Positions 1 to 8,475 of a stretch of 64,000 nucleotides of DNA are shown in pieces. Every line of letters starts with the position of its first letter. The first letter of the stretch is position 1. The position numbers and the translations under genes are program-made. Source of the stretch: Pseudolabrys sp963742345. GTDB lineage: Bacteria; Pseudomonadota; Alphaproteobacteria; Rhizobiales; Xanthobacteraceae. The notes beneath the pieces were generated by a model, which was given only the letters and a program-made list of their open reading frames with translations, was not told the origin of the DNA and ran no database searches. The stretch lies in contig CAVULO010000009.1 of assembly GCA_963742345.1 (NCBI GenBank), forward strand, positions 1 to 64,000, written 5' to 3'.

Positions 1-424
1 TTGCTGGACTAGACTGCGTGATGCTCGCCCGAGTAGGCGCGAGCCAGTTGGCGGGGTTCGGCGGACCTTGTTCGGCGTCCCGGCCTGGCGGTCGCCCATC
101 CCAGACCTGTATGCGCGCGCTTCGACGTCGAGGTCGTCGTCGTGACATCGCGGGCTTTACCGGCACGAAATCCACCCGCGGCGCATAACCGAGCGCGAGC
201 GCATAGCGGATAAAAGTACGCAAGGTGAGATTATCGGCGCGCCCTGATTCGAGCTTCGCGATCATGGGCTGGCTCACCCCGGTTCTTTTCGCGAGTTCGG
301 CCTGAGTCAGACCGGCTCTCTCACGAAGGTCGGCGATACGCTGGTGGAGCATCAGCCGATTGAACTCTTCTTCGACTTCCGCCCCGAGATCCCACTCCCG
401 GACCTTGTCGTCCATCCAGTTCAT
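1..424 (-). CDS. XRE-family helix-turn-helix regulator, 3' end outside window
   Basis: Reading leftward from an ATG at 424, the frame stays open to the window edge (141 codons), so the C-terminus is not seen. Residues about 28-80 form a Cro/C1-type helix-turn-helix with the signature LTQAELAKRTGVSQPMIAKL, followed by SGRADNLTLRTFIRYALALG, the usual antitoxin or repressor arrangement. The region after it is Arg-rich and low in complexity and may be out of frame or poorly conserved. No toxin partner is visible upstream. It may be a HigA-like antitoxin or a stand-alone repressor. A palindrome in its promoter suggests autoregulation. Confidence 0.7.
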   Translation of the reverse strand, partial: MNWMDDKVREWDLGAEVEEEFNRLMLHQRIADLRERAGLTQAELAKRTGVSQPMIAKLESGRADNLTLRTFIRYALALGYAPRVDFVPVKPAMSRRRPRRRSARIQVWDGRPPGRDAEQGPPNPANWLAPTRASITQSSPA

Positions 425-453
425 GAAGGGCTTCTCACGTCTCACCTGATATA

Positions 454-463
454 ACCTATAGGT
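454..463. promoter_or_regulatory. Palindromic operator candidate upstream of the HTH gene
   Basis: ACCTATAGGT is a perfect 10-bp palindrome in an AT-rich stretch about 30 bp upstream of the start of the leftward helix-turn-helix gene. It overlaps a possible -10 element on the minus strand. Autoregulatory HTH proteins usually bind such sites. The assignment is inferred from position only. Confidence 0.4.
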
Positions 464-533
464 AATAATATTGCGGGGAAATCCGGCCGCCGGCGGCCGA
501 ATGTGAGATGCTCGTTTGTGGTATAGAGACCAC

Positions 534-1117
534 ATGCGGAGCTGGGATGCACTCCCTGAGCATCAGCTAGCCCTATTGGGCGATGTGAGCGCGCAGTTCC
601 TCGCGTTAGGCCTAGGTGAGTATCGCGCCGCCGCCCGGGTCGTGAGTCAACTACAGTTTGGGAGAAATGCCGACCGCGCCGACTTCCGGCTAGTGCTCCC
701 CGAACACCGTGGCACCTGCAGCACCAAGCATGCGCTGCTTGCCGCGCTCGCACTCGAGCAGCGACTGCCAGTTCATCTGACGCTGGGCGCATCTATGAGA
801 TGACCGAGCGCAACACGCCCGGCGTCGGCGCGGTGCTGAGCCGCCACAGTCTCGCATTCGTGCCCGAGGCGCACTGCTATCTTACTTACGATGGGGCGCG
901 CATCGACATCACGCGCAGCTCGGTGAGTCCGTCGGAGCCGATCGCGCGCTTCCTTCATGAGGAGACGATCTCGCCGGCGCAAATTGGCGATTACAAAGTC
1001 GCGATGCATCAGGCATGGATGCGGCAGTGGGTCGGGCGCGAAATGCCGAATCGTAACTTCGAGCAGGTTTGGAAGATTCGCGAGGAATGCATCGCGGCGC
1101 TCAGCGCGCCCGGATGA
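534..1117 (+). CDS. Transglutaminase-like Cys/His protein, frameshifted
   Basis: Two reading frames join into one protein of about 194 residues. The first runs from ATG 534 and reaches LTLG at 777-788. The second continues with IYEMTERNTPGVG from 791. The length is off by two bases (or minus one), with GC at 789-790 as the likely excess. The N-terminal half has GTCSTKHALLAALA, resembling the Cys-nucleophile helix of transglutaminase-like enzymes. Downstream PEAHCYL and then DGARIDIT supply a possible His and Asp in the expected order. A TTG start at 516 is also possible. I do not recognise a named family. It converges on the dehydrogenase at 1121. Confidence 0.55.
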
Positions 1118-1120
1118 GCA

Positions 1121-1996
1121 TCACTTCTTTTTGCAGAAGTTGGCCAGCGCCTCGAGGCTATCGCTATTGTCCCTGGCTAGCTCTGACGCGACCCATTCAA
1201 AGAGGCGCGCAGTGCCCTGATAGATGCCCGCGCCCTCGCGCTCATCGCCGATGAATTGCGCGATCTGCTCCATCTCCGCGACCCATCGATGGGCCTTCGG
1301 GAGCATATCGGGAATCGTGCGCTGAAGCCGCGCAAGGTTTTGCGGTTGCGTGCGCGCGAGCTCCGCAAAAAGCGCATCAGCAAGCCCCTCGCGCGAGGCC
1401 GCGTTGACCATCGCGGTGGCCAGCGCGGTGAAGCCCTTGGTCATCCCGGCATACGCGAGTTTCAGAGCCGAGGCGGCGCCGACCGGGCCTTCGAGGACGG
1501 CAATATCGAGGCCGTACCTGGCAAGGCAAGTGAGTTCTTTCGCGTGCGCCCCGGAGGCATAGAAGCGCGGACCCTTCGCCGGATCCTGGGTGCCGGCTGA
1601 CGGAGGGCCGCCGATGATGCCCGCGTCGATGAAGCGCACGCCGCGCAGAATCTCCTCGATACGGCGGGTGGTCGCGGGCGCGATAGCGTTGCATTCGACG
1701 AAGAGCGGCTCGACGGCTCGTATGAGGGGCTCCTTGAGGCGCTGCGCGACCTCGATGGCGCTGCCCGGGGGTACGATGGAAAGCACGAAGTCGGCATCGC
1801 GGACCAGCAGATTGTCGTCGTCGACGGCCTCGACACCCGCGCGCCGGACTCGCTCGGCGCTCGATGGGCCGCGGCCCCTCAGCGAAGTCGTCACGCGCGC
1901 GCCGCCCTCGTGTAGGCGCCGCGCCACTGCGGCTCCCATCTCGCCAGCTCCGATGACGACGATGCTTGGCGAATTAGTTTCGCTCATGGTGCTCAT
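1121..1996 (-). CDS. NAD(P)-dependent oxidoreductase, 6-phosphogluconate dehydrogenase-like
   Basis: The 291-residue protein begins with a Rossmann fold (VVIGAGEMGAAVARRL, residues 12-27) and has the beta-hydroxyacid dehydrogenase core. IGGPPS near residue 128 and KLAYAGMTKG near 180 supply the conserved lysine region. The C-terminal part (about 195-275) resembles DUF1932, which is found in reductases related to 3-hydroxyisobutyrate and 6-phosphogluconate dehydrogenases. The substrate is unknown. Its ATG overlaps the stop of the upstream histidine kinase gene (ATGA), so the two are probably translationally coupled. A second ATG three codons in is an equally good start. Confidence 0.8.
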   Translation of the reverse strand: MSTMSETNSPSIVVIGAGEMGAAVARRLHEGGARVTTSLRGRGPSSAERVRRAGVEAVDDDNLLVRDADFVLSIVPPGSAIEVAQRLKEPLIRAVEPLFVECNAIAPATTRRIEEILRGVRFIDAGIIGGPPSAGTQDPAKGPRFYASGAHAKELTCLARYGLDIAVLEGPVGAASALKLAYAGMTKGFTALATAMVNAASREGLADALFAELARTQPQNLARLQRTIPDMLPKAHRWVAEMEQIAQFIGDEREGAGIYQGTARLFEWVASELARDNSDSLEALANFCKKK

Positions 1997-3130
1997 GCCT
2001 GACCCTTCACCGGCAAGGTGATCTTGAAGCTCATTCCGCGCGAGCGCGCCTCCGGATTGGTCGAGGTCTCCGGGCCCTCGACGCCGCCACGCTCAGCCCA
2101 TAGCTTGCCACCATGAAGTGACACCACGCGCTGACTCAGCACCAGCCCGAGGCCGGTGCCCGACGGCTTCGTGGTGAAAAACGGAGTGAAGAGTTGGTCG
2201 AGCTCGCTCTCGGTCAGTCCGCGGCCGCTGTCGATGACTTCGACGCGTAATAGTTGACGTTTCTTGCCACCTGAAGAGGTGAGGCGGAACTCGGTTTCCA
2301 TCCGGGTTCGGATGCGCAACCGGCCGTGATTGTCCATCGCCTCGGCGGCGTTGCGAATAAGGTTCAATAGAGCACGTTCGAGCGCGGCTTCGTCACCGAT
2401 TACATCAGGGAGGCTGGGATCGAACTCCTGCTCCAGGATGATTTCCGGCGGTGGCTTGGGAAACAGCCCGGCCATCTTAAGCGCTTGATGGATCACCTTA
2501 TGGATGTTTATTTCGTCCTGCTTGAGGCTACGCGGTGCGCTGACCGCCAACACCTGCTCAACCAGCGTCGCGATGCGATTTACTCCATCTTTGATAACGT
2601 CGCAATATTGTTGAGCGCGCGGATCGGTCGGGATACATCCCGGCCAACAGCTCGGCGGCTCCTTTTATGCCGGTCAGGGGATTTTTAACCTCGTGCGCAA
2701 GGCCGGCTGGCGAAAGCCGCAGGTGGGTCGGTCCTTCGACTGCGTGCTCGGCGCTCTTTTGATGGGAGAGGTCATGGAGCAGGATGATGGCGCCGCCGAT
2801 ATGCTCGTCGGGACCCGCCAGAGGGGAAATCTCTACCCTTACGATGACCGCCCGTGGACCGATATTGAAGCTGGCTTCGGGGTCGCCCAGGTTTTGGCCG
2901 GTTTCGAGGCAGTCATGGAGCATCCTGCCTAGCCATTCGTTGTGTCTTATGATGCTGGCGAAGACCGAGCGGCCCACCTGGGACACGCCCAGCATGTTCT
3001 CGGCGGCGGGATTGACGGCCACCGGCTTCAGGTCGCTATCGATGACGATGACGGCGTCAGCAAGCCCGTCTACGATATCTCTCCACAGGTTGCGGGCGGC
3101 TTTCTTTGAGGGGTGGGTGGAGGGCGGCAC
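1993..3130 (-). CDS. NtrB-like PAS sensor histidine kinase, one-base frameshift
   Basis: The gene starts at ATG 3130 and encodes about 378 residues if one extra base is removed. The PAS domain (about 20-130) is followed by the H-box AHEVKNPLTGIKGAAELL. It then continues in the next frame as DPRAQQYCDVIKDGVNRIA. Downstream are the N-box (NLIRNAAEAMD), G1 (DSGRGL), F (FTPFFTTK) and G2 (GTGLGL) boxes of the ATPase domain. The extra base fits C2629 on the plus strand (CCC-G-ACC-GAT on the coding strand). The architecture is that of NtrB/GlnL nitrogen sensors, but no NtrC-type partner is adjacent, so the signal sensed is open. Confidence 0.75.
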
Positions 3131-3333
3131 GGGCGAAAACTATCACTCCAAATGAGCTTCTGAAAGGATTCGACTCGCTAAAGCATCGGGGGTAGGCTAC
3201 GCCTAACGATGCATGGCGTCGCGCATTAGAGTTTTTAATGCAATTCGCCCTTCATATTCGTTGATCTTCGGTGCCCGACTCAATAGGGTTGCTCGGAGGC
3301 TGGGGGCGGGGTGGGGGAAAATGACGGGAGAGA
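3131..3333. other. Divergent intergenic region
   Basis: This stretch separates the leftward histidine kinase operon from the rightward VPLPA-CTERM gene and must hold both promoters. A ribosome binding site (GGGAGAGA) lies just before ATG 3334. I see no strong operator or hairpin in it. Confidence 0.4.
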
Positions 3334-4328
3334 ATGATTCTGAATTTGAATCTAAAAGCAGCGACAACGGTCGCCTCGATAGCAGCGCTGCTCGCCCTTT
3401 TGGGTACCGCCCGCGCCTTAGCGTCCTCGACTGAGTGGGACGATTCAAATTCAGAGTCCTCTTGGGCTGCTTCCGGGTCGGTTCCCCTTGAGACGCTGGC
3501 ACCGCCCGTCCAAACTGCCCCTGCGCCCGTATCGGTCAGGGCAGCAGCTCCGGCGCCAGTAGCCCCGGTCGCAGTTTCTATAAGCCCGGCCCCGATCGGA
3601 CGGTCGGCTGCGCCGCCAACCGGGAATCCGATTGCCAATGCGCCCGCCGTATCGCGCTATCCCTTGCCGAGCGCCCCCCCGGGTTTCGCCCCGGTTACGC
3701 CTCGCGATACCGCAAGCATCGCAACGTCGCCGTTCGTACGTTCGGAACCGCGATCGGCAGCGCCTTTTCCTCTTCTCCTGAACCAGGCGGTGCAGAAGTA
3801 CGGAGCCGGGTCAACTCACCATCGGATGTAGTTTTTGACTTTCGCTCATCAGGAGCGAGCCTTACCTTCACCACGAGTCTTTTGGCAGCAAGCTTTACGG
3901 CAGCAAATTCCGTTATCAATGGCATTAATCCAAAGCCTAACCAGACGACGAACGGTGAAGGTGCCGTGACGGGGCAGGAGGTGAAGTTCTCTGTGAACTT
4001 TACAACACCTCTCAATCTTCCGGCCGATCATTATTTCTTCGTGCCCCAAGTGCAGCTTACTGGAGGCACGTTCTTATGGCTGTCTGCGGGTACGCCGGTC
4101 GCACTGGATTTACAGGGATGGGTGCGTAACGACAATTTGGATCCAGATTGGCTGCGAATCGGAACCGACATTGTTGGTGGAACAACCCCGCCAAAATTCG
4201 ACTTTGCTTTCTCACTCGAAGGTGATCCCGCAGCAACGCCAGTCCCAGCCGCGCTGCCACTCTTCGTCGCTGGCCTCGGTGCGGGGGGTCTGTTTGGTTG
4301 GCGCAGAAAACGAAAGCAAACCGCCTAA
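3334..4328 (+). CDS. VPLPA/PEP-CTERM exported protein, frameshifted
   Basis: The start ATG 3334 follows a good ribosome binding site and opens a signal peptide (about residues 1-30, hydrophobic VASIAALLALLGTARALA). A Pro/Ala-rich segment follows to about residue 145. The frame then shifts by minus one near 3765-3830, in a pyrimidine-rich tract, and continues as PSDVVFDFRSSGASLTFTTS through a beta-rich domain. It ends with a sorting tail at 4226-4328: VPAALPLF, a Gly-rich hydrophobic helix and GWRRKRK. Such tails direct processing by an exosortase-type transpeptidase. No exosortase gene is in the window. The function of the mature protein is unknown. Confidence 0.65.
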
Positions 4329-4347
4329 TTCTTTGTGGCGCAGACAG

Positions 4348-4376
4348 ACCCCCGGGCGCAGTGCTCGGGGGTTTTT
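4348..4376 (+). terminator. Rho-independent terminator
   Basis: The hairpin ACCCCCGGGC / GCTCGGGGGT, with one mismatch and a five-base loop, is followed by a T-run. It lies 20 bp after the stop of the VPLPA-CTERM gene. Confidence 0.85.
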
Positions 4377-4445
4377 GTTTGTGGGAATTGGGGTCTGCCC
4401 CGCTGGAACTAGACGGTCCTTGACGATGTGCAATGAGTTTGTGCT

Positions 4446-4721
4446 TTGATGGAAATTCAAGAACCAATCACGAATAAGTTTCAAACGGTGAAAATGCTGA
4501 ATTCAAAAAATGGTTTTGCTTGCAACACTTACATGCGGTTGTTCGTGAATTCAGCTTTAAGAAAGGCACAGGATCGGTATCTGGCTAAATTTGTGTCCGC
4601 TAATTTTGCAAGCCTCACCGCCCTAAAGATTTTGATCAACCAGAGTGCCAGACGAAATGAAGGCTGGCCGCGTGGTTCAGGAAAAGAGTTCAGACATTGC
4701 CATGGTGGCGATGTGGGCTAG
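4446..4721 (+). pseudogene. Decayed partial duplicate of the SEC-C protein C-terminus
   Basis: The translation from about 4491 to the TAG at 4719 matches the last 75 residues of the next gene along its whole length. For example SKNGFACNTYMRLFVN here pairs with SKNGYACNTYLRLFVN there. At the end, the zinc-binding NEPCPCGSGKRFKHCHG of the intact copy has become NEGWPRGSGKEFRHCHG, losing two of the metal-ligand cysteines. The rest of the protein is missing upstream. It is in the same frame as the intact gene and ends only nine bases before it. This is most simply a tandem duplication or recombination remnant. Confidence 0.8.
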
Positions 4722-4730
4722 TGTCAACCG

Positions 4731-5744
4731 TTGGTTTACGTGGAAAAAGCGATACCAAATCTAAAGTTCGTCACGGGCGCAAATGACAAATACTTTTTTG
4801 TATGCGGTACATTGTTACAAAGCCTCGAAGAATATTTTCCCGGCATTCCCTGTTTAGTGTTGGACTTTGGCCTGAGCAAATCTCAGGCACAATTCTTTCA
4901 AACAAAGAATCAATTATTGAAATTGCCATCTACCCTGACGAAAACAGATCATCCGTACAAATTGAAAAGCAGCTTGGGCTTATTTTTGGCCGGCCAAACC
5001 ATCGCGATGCCAGTTTGGATCGATTGCGACATCATCGCCGTAAGTGCTGGCAGTAAGGCGCTTTTTGACATTGCACGAAGCCTGCAAGAGGAAAAGAAGA
5101 TTGTCGCTACTGGCCCTGACTATGGGGCACCTCATATCACACTAATTAGGGAACACGTTAAATCTGGTCGAGTTCTGAAATTCATGTCCGCTATCACGAA
5201 GAGCCCCGAAATTATGGACCAGCCTTATTTAAACTCCGGTCTGATAGTCTTTTCTGAACAGAAAATGCTTCAGGACTGGCAAAGGGCTGCTGATCTCTTA
5301 GAGGGAGACTGGCTCTGGGAGCAATATGCATTCAACTTGGTATGTCACCAACATCCAAGCCAAGTATTAATGCTAGATTCGCGTATCTGGAACGCGAGTG
5401 GTGAATTACTAAAAGAAATCACTTTCCATGATGATGGCGTCTATTGCGACGGACAAAAATGTATTTTTGCTCATGCAACATCGCATAATGAGCATAATAG
5501 GAACGTTGATGCGGTGGAAATGCTCATTTCAAAAAACGGCTACGCTTGTAATACCTATTTGCGACTATTTGTTAATCCGCTTTTGCGAGCGGCACAAGAA
5601 AAGCATCTGTCCAATTTCATATCATCTAACTTTGCCTTGCTCAAAGATTTGAACATTTTGTTTAGCGTGGGTACGGGACGAAATGAGCCTTGCCCGTGCG
5701 GCTCCGGAAAGAGATTTAAACATTGTCACGGCGTTTATTTTTAG
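4731..5744 (+). CDS. Protein with glycosyltransferase-like N-terminus and C-terminal SEC-C motif
   Basis: The protein has about 337 residues. The N-terminal 230 residues look like a nucleotide-sugar-transferase fold: an early VTGANDKYFF, WIDCDIIAV (a DxD-like acidic motif near residue 90), PYLNSGLIVF near 165, and a WEQYAFN segment near 200. That resemblance is inference. The last 20 residues are a clear SEC-C zinc motif (GRNEPCPCGSGKRFKHCHG), used in SecA and many other proteins for metal or ribosome contacts. The start is unclear: TTG 4731 and GTG 4740 are the only nearby candidates. The gene is visibly AT-richer than the flanking genes, suggesting recent acquisition. Confidence 0.65.
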   Translation: MVYVEKAIPNLKFVTGANDKYFFVCGTLLQSLEEYFPGIPCLVLDFGLSKSQAQFFQTKNQLLKLPSTLTKTDHPYKLKSSLGLFLAGQTIAMPVWIDCDIIAVSAGSKALFDIARSLQEEKKIVATGPDYGAPHITLIREHVKSGRVLKFMSAITKSPEIMDQPYLNSGLIVFSEQKMLQDWQRAADLLEGDWLWEQYAFNLVCHQHPSQVLMLDSRIWNASGELLKEITFHDDGVYCDGQKCIFAHATSHNEHNRNVDAVEMLISKNGYACNTYLRLFVNPLLRAAQEKHLSNFISSNFALLKDLNILFSVGTGRNEPCPCGSGKRFKHCHGVYF

Positions 5745-5783
5745 AGATACGATCTCATTGGACAATGGGACTTTGTAAATAAC

Positions 5784-5852
5784 GTCCGCTATTGGCACTT
5801 AGCGGACATTCGGGGACCAGCGATCAAATTCCGCTTTCGGGGTAAGAGCGGA
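5784..5852. repeat. Two copies of a GTCCGCT...AGCGGAC intergenic palindrome
   Basis: GTCCGCT (5784-5790) and AGCGGAC (5801-5807) enclose a ten-base spacer. TCCGCT (5830-5835) and AGCGGA (5847-5852) enclose an eleven-base spacer of related type. A third copy is at 6868-6891. Palindromes of this kind are dispersed in Hyphomicrobiales genomes (my recollection, not checked). Confidence 0.6.
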
Positions 5853-5871
5853 CATCGCCCAGATCAATGAG

Positions 5872-6015
5872 TGGACAACTCAATCGACCACTCCATTACC
5901 GGCGACTTTGCCGCTCCTCGCCGCCGGCCTCGGCGCGTTGGGTCTGCTCGGGTGGAGAAGGGAGGGCGAGGTACCAACACTCTCGCGCGTAGTTTATTCC
6001 CAAAACATTTTGTAA
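5872..6015 (+). pseudogene. Orphan VPLPA-CTERM sorting tail
   Basis: In a frame different from the next gene, 5890-5970 translates to TTPLPATLPLLAAGLGALGL followed by LGWRRE. This is an unmistakable VPLPA-CTERM tail (Pro-Leu-Pro-Ala signature, hydrophobic helix, basic end). It runs on to a TAA at 6013-6015. Upstream the frame is open but shows no passenger domain, and dispersed palindromes precede it. It is best read as the 3' end of a lost surface-protein gene. Confidence 0.7.
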
Positions 6016-6098
6016 TTCAGTTTGGTTCCAGAAGGACTAGCGCAAGCCCCACCGTGTTCCTCCTCATGTTGGGGTGCTGGTTTTTGGGAGGAGTTCCG

Positions 6099-6791
6099 AT
6101 GAATGCCTATCGTGCATGGTGTGGCTTGGCCCGCACCGCATTGGTATTTGGATGCCTCACTGGTTTGAGCGAAATCGCGGGGGCCGCTACCGTTAACGAC
6201 GGGCCGGGCGGCTTCAATACTCCGTTTTTCACAGGCACCCAGAGCCCAGACATCGACATCTTGTCTGCCAGTCTGAATCTGAGTGGAACTAATTTGCTTT
6301 TCTCAGCCACCATGAACGGGACGATCGCAACGCTTCCAACCAGTTTATATGTTCTGGGAATCGATCGCGGCGTGGGGATTTCAAACTTTGGAGCTGTTGG
6401 ACTACCAGGTGTTATTTTCGACTTGGTGCTGACCTTAACGGGTACCGGTACAGCGGCTGGAAGGGACACCATTACGAATACGCCGTTCTCTGTGCCGGCG
6501 GGTACTTTCCAGATCAGCGGCAGTAATATTACAGCCGTGATACCCCTCTCATTGGTGCCACTGGTTGCCGGGGGCTTCGCATCAGCTGATCAATACCTTT
6601 GGAATTTTTGGACGCGTGATCAATCTCAGGTAGGCAACGCGGCGCTCGCTGATTTTGCCCCGAACAACTCCGATGCCACTGTTACTCCATTGCCGGCTGC
6701 GCTTCCGCTTTTCGCAAGCGGCGCTGGCGTCCTAGGTTTCCTGGGATGGCGCAGGAAGCGGAAGACTGCTGCTGCAATCGCAACCGCCTGA
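6099..6791 (+). CDS. VPLPA/PEP-CTERM exported protein
   Basis: The ATG at 6099 is chosen because GGGAGGAG lies seven bases upstream; the frame is open further 5' but that part overlaps an unrelated remnant. The 230-residue product has a signal peptide (to about residue 26, ending IAGAA), a beta-rich body with Gly/Thr/Asn-rich strands, and the C-terminal tail VTPLPAALPLFASGAG, a hydrophobic helix and GWRRKRK. Members of this class are exported, then cut and probably anchored or released by an exosortase system linked to extracellular polysaccharide. No catalytic motif is visible. Confidence 0.75.
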   Translation: MNAYRAWCGLARTALVFGCLTGLSEIAGAATVNDGPGGFNTPFFTGTQSPDIDILSASLNLSGTNLLFSATMNGTIATLPTSLYVLGIDRGVGISNFGAVGLPGVIFDLVLTLTGTGTAAGRDTITNTPFSVPAGTFQISGSNITAVIPLSLVPLVAGGFASADQYLWNFWTRDQSQVGNAALADFAPNNSDATVTPLPAALPLFASGAGVLGFLGWRRKRKTAAAIATA

Positions 6792-6814
6792 TCAAAACAC
6801 CTGATCGGATTTAG

Positions 6815-6840
6815 GAGAGACCGCCGCGAGGCGGTCTTTC
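6815..6840 (+). terminator. Rho-independent terminator
   Basis: AGACCGCC and GGCGGTCT form an eight-bp stem with loop GCGA, followed by TTCTGTTTC. It follows the VPLPA-CTERM gene by about 25 bp. Confidence 0.85.
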
Positions 6841-6867
6841 TGTTTCATACAAGTCATTTCGTGAAAT

Positions 6868-6891
6868 GTCCGCTTATGGCCCTTAGCAGAC
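6868..6891. repeat. Third copy of the GTCCGCT palindrome
   Basis: GTCCGCT (6868-6874) and AGCAGAC (6885-6891) enclose TATGGCCCTT, close to the 5784-5807 copy in both arms and spacer. One arm base differs. Confidence 0.55.
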
Positions 6892-6926
6892 ACGTCAGCG
6901 TGACTAGTCGATGTCTCTATCGGCAT

Positions 6927-7937
6927 TTAGCTGTCAGTCTTCGAATGGCTAGAATCATAATTTGGTGCTTCCGTCTCAATCTCCTGCTCATTCGGATGCG
7001 TTTGTTCCCAGAGCTGCCTGGCTACGGGGAGTGCATCGATATTGAGAGCTTTCCACCAAATACGTTCGTCGCCTGATTGATGGAGCTGACGATGGTGGCC
7101 CCGGCAGAGCGGCACGGTGAACTCATCACTGACTTTGAGCCCCAACGCGCGAGGTTGTGCGAAGCGTAGGTGATGCGGATCGGAAGGATGGCGTCCACAA
7201 ACAAGGCATGGTTGGGAGGCGACGAAACGCAAATGCGATTTATCTCGTCGGCGTTTCGGTTCGGCTAAAGTGAGGGCGCTTTTATCGATCTTGGCGGGGG
7301 AGGGCTCTGGAATACCGGGTGCAAGGGGTGGTGCTGGCGTGGCCGCTGGAGTCGGGGAGCGACCAATCTCCACGGATTGTTGTTTGAGCGAGCTGTGACG
7401 ACGGCCGTAGTAACGCGATGGCCGAGGGATGGGCGTTGTATCGTCCGGATGAAAGCCAAATCGCGTCGCCTGATCAGTCTGCGGCGCTGGGTTGTGCAGC
7501 GGCAGGTGACTCGGTGCTCGGGCTTGCCGATAAAGCTCAAGTCCGAACGGCCTGCCGAAGGTCGTGAGCGCTCGTTTGGTTGCGTCCGTTTCCGCGGCCT
7601 TCAGGGCGATATCATGAACCTCACCCGGTGATGTGCCGCGGCCTTCGCCCGAGCCATGGCCTTCTCGAATGACTGTCGCCCCTGAAGCGTTCACTGTGAT
7701 CCGCACTTTGGCGGTATAAACAGCCAGAAAGCTGCCGCGGTTTTCCCGGGCAAGGACACACCGGGACTCGACGGTTTCTCGGCTCCAGCCATCAAAGCCA
7801 AAGATGCGATTGGCTTCCGAGATCGCGAACCACCCTTCGATATAGGAGAGTTCGCGACCGTTGGCCTCGCGCGTGCGGATCTTCTGACCGTCAAGCTTAC
7901 GTCGCAGGGCCTGTACTTGCTTTGCCGAGAAGCCCAT
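6927..7937 (-). CDS. Rad52-family annealing protein fused to an HNH-like zinc domain
   Basis: The 336-residue product starts at ATG 7937, which overlaps the stop of the upstream Gp157 frame (TGATG). Residues 1-130 are a Rad52/Rad22 annealase core: GFSAKQVQALRRKLDG, YIEGWFAISEANRIFGFDGW, then GHGSGEGRG and ALKAAETDATKRAL. A Pro/Ala-rich linker follows. The C-terminal 100 residues have CLVCGR..PSDPHHLRF and PLCRGHHRQLHQ, with the Cys and His pattern of an HNH/DUF968-type nuclease. It probably anneals single-stranded DNA in phage-type recombination. Whether the HNH part cuts DNA is not shown. Confidence 0.8.
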   Translation of the reverse strand: MGFSAKQVQALRRKLDGQKIRTREANGRELSYIEGWFAISEANRIFGFDGWSRETVESRCVLARENRGSFLAVYTAKVRITVNASGATVIREGHGSGEGRGTSPGEVHDIALKAAETDATKRALTTFGRPFGLELYRQARAPSHLPLHNPAPQTDQATRFGFHPDDTTPIPRPSRYYGRRHSSLKQQSVEIGRSPTPAATPAPPLAPGIPEPSPAKIDKSALTLAEPKRRRDKSHLRFVASQPCLVCGRHPSDPHHLRFAQPRALGLKVSDEFTVPLCRGHHRQLHQSGDERIWWKALNIDALPVARQLWEQTHPNEQEIETEAPNYDSSHSKTDS

Positions 7938-8435
7938 CACCGCACCCTCACGCTCAAAATCGGCTCCGGGTTGGAGAGGGCGACACCTTCGATCTCGGCT
8001 GCCCGCTTTAAGTTCACTGAGCAGTTCCTGCCGCTTCAATCGCGGTTCGCCGGCCTGCCAAAAGATGCTGGGAACGGCTTCCTCATTGAGCACGAGAAGA
8101 GAAGGCGTCCCTGCGCGTATCGAGACCAAGAAATCGGGTGCAGCGATCTTCTTCAGATCAAGGTCGATCATCACGTCCTTGGCGAGTTCGCGGCGCTTGG
8201 TGGCGCGGTCCTGCAGTCGTTCGAGACGATCCTCCATTTCGGTAATCCGGGCCTGGAGTCCACTTGCCAGAGCTTCGTCGGCAAGGGCAGAACGGACAAT
8301 GGCAATGATGATCTCGTGTAGGTCGGTGAGGCCCTCAACGGTATCGGCGAGGGTTTGCTCGTCGATTTGAGGGTCTTGTGCCCGGATGCGATCGCGAATT
8401 GAGCGGTAGTTAATAGCGGCAAAATCGAGACTTAT
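7937..8435 (-). pseudogene. Siphovirus Gp157-like protein, frameshifted and lacking a normal start
   Basis: The frame reads SLDFAAINYRSIRDRIRAQD..QTLADTVEGLTDLHEII and RITEMEDRLERLQDRATKRR, typical of Gp157-like coiled-coil proteins. It then shifts and ends with AAEIEGVALSNPEPILSVRV before the TGA at 7939-7937. One extra C among 8002-8004 explains the shift. The expected ATG-AGT-CTC start reads ATA at 8435-8433, and no ATG, GTG or TTG lies between it and the upstream stop. The second defect suggests real decay here, unless ATA is used or is itself a sequence error. It overlaps the Rad52-HNH gene, as in a phage recombination operon. Confidence 0.7.
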
Positions 8436-8475
8436 GGCACACTCCCCAAAGCTCGGGCTTAAAGGGCGTCAGTTT

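Noticed and set aside
6927..8435. A single Gp157-Rad52-HNH fusion protein from ATG 8237
   Set aside because: The join runs through out-of-frame sequence (GSRDRRCRPLQPG). The proper Gp157 ending is readable in the other frame and overlaps a normal Rad52 start.
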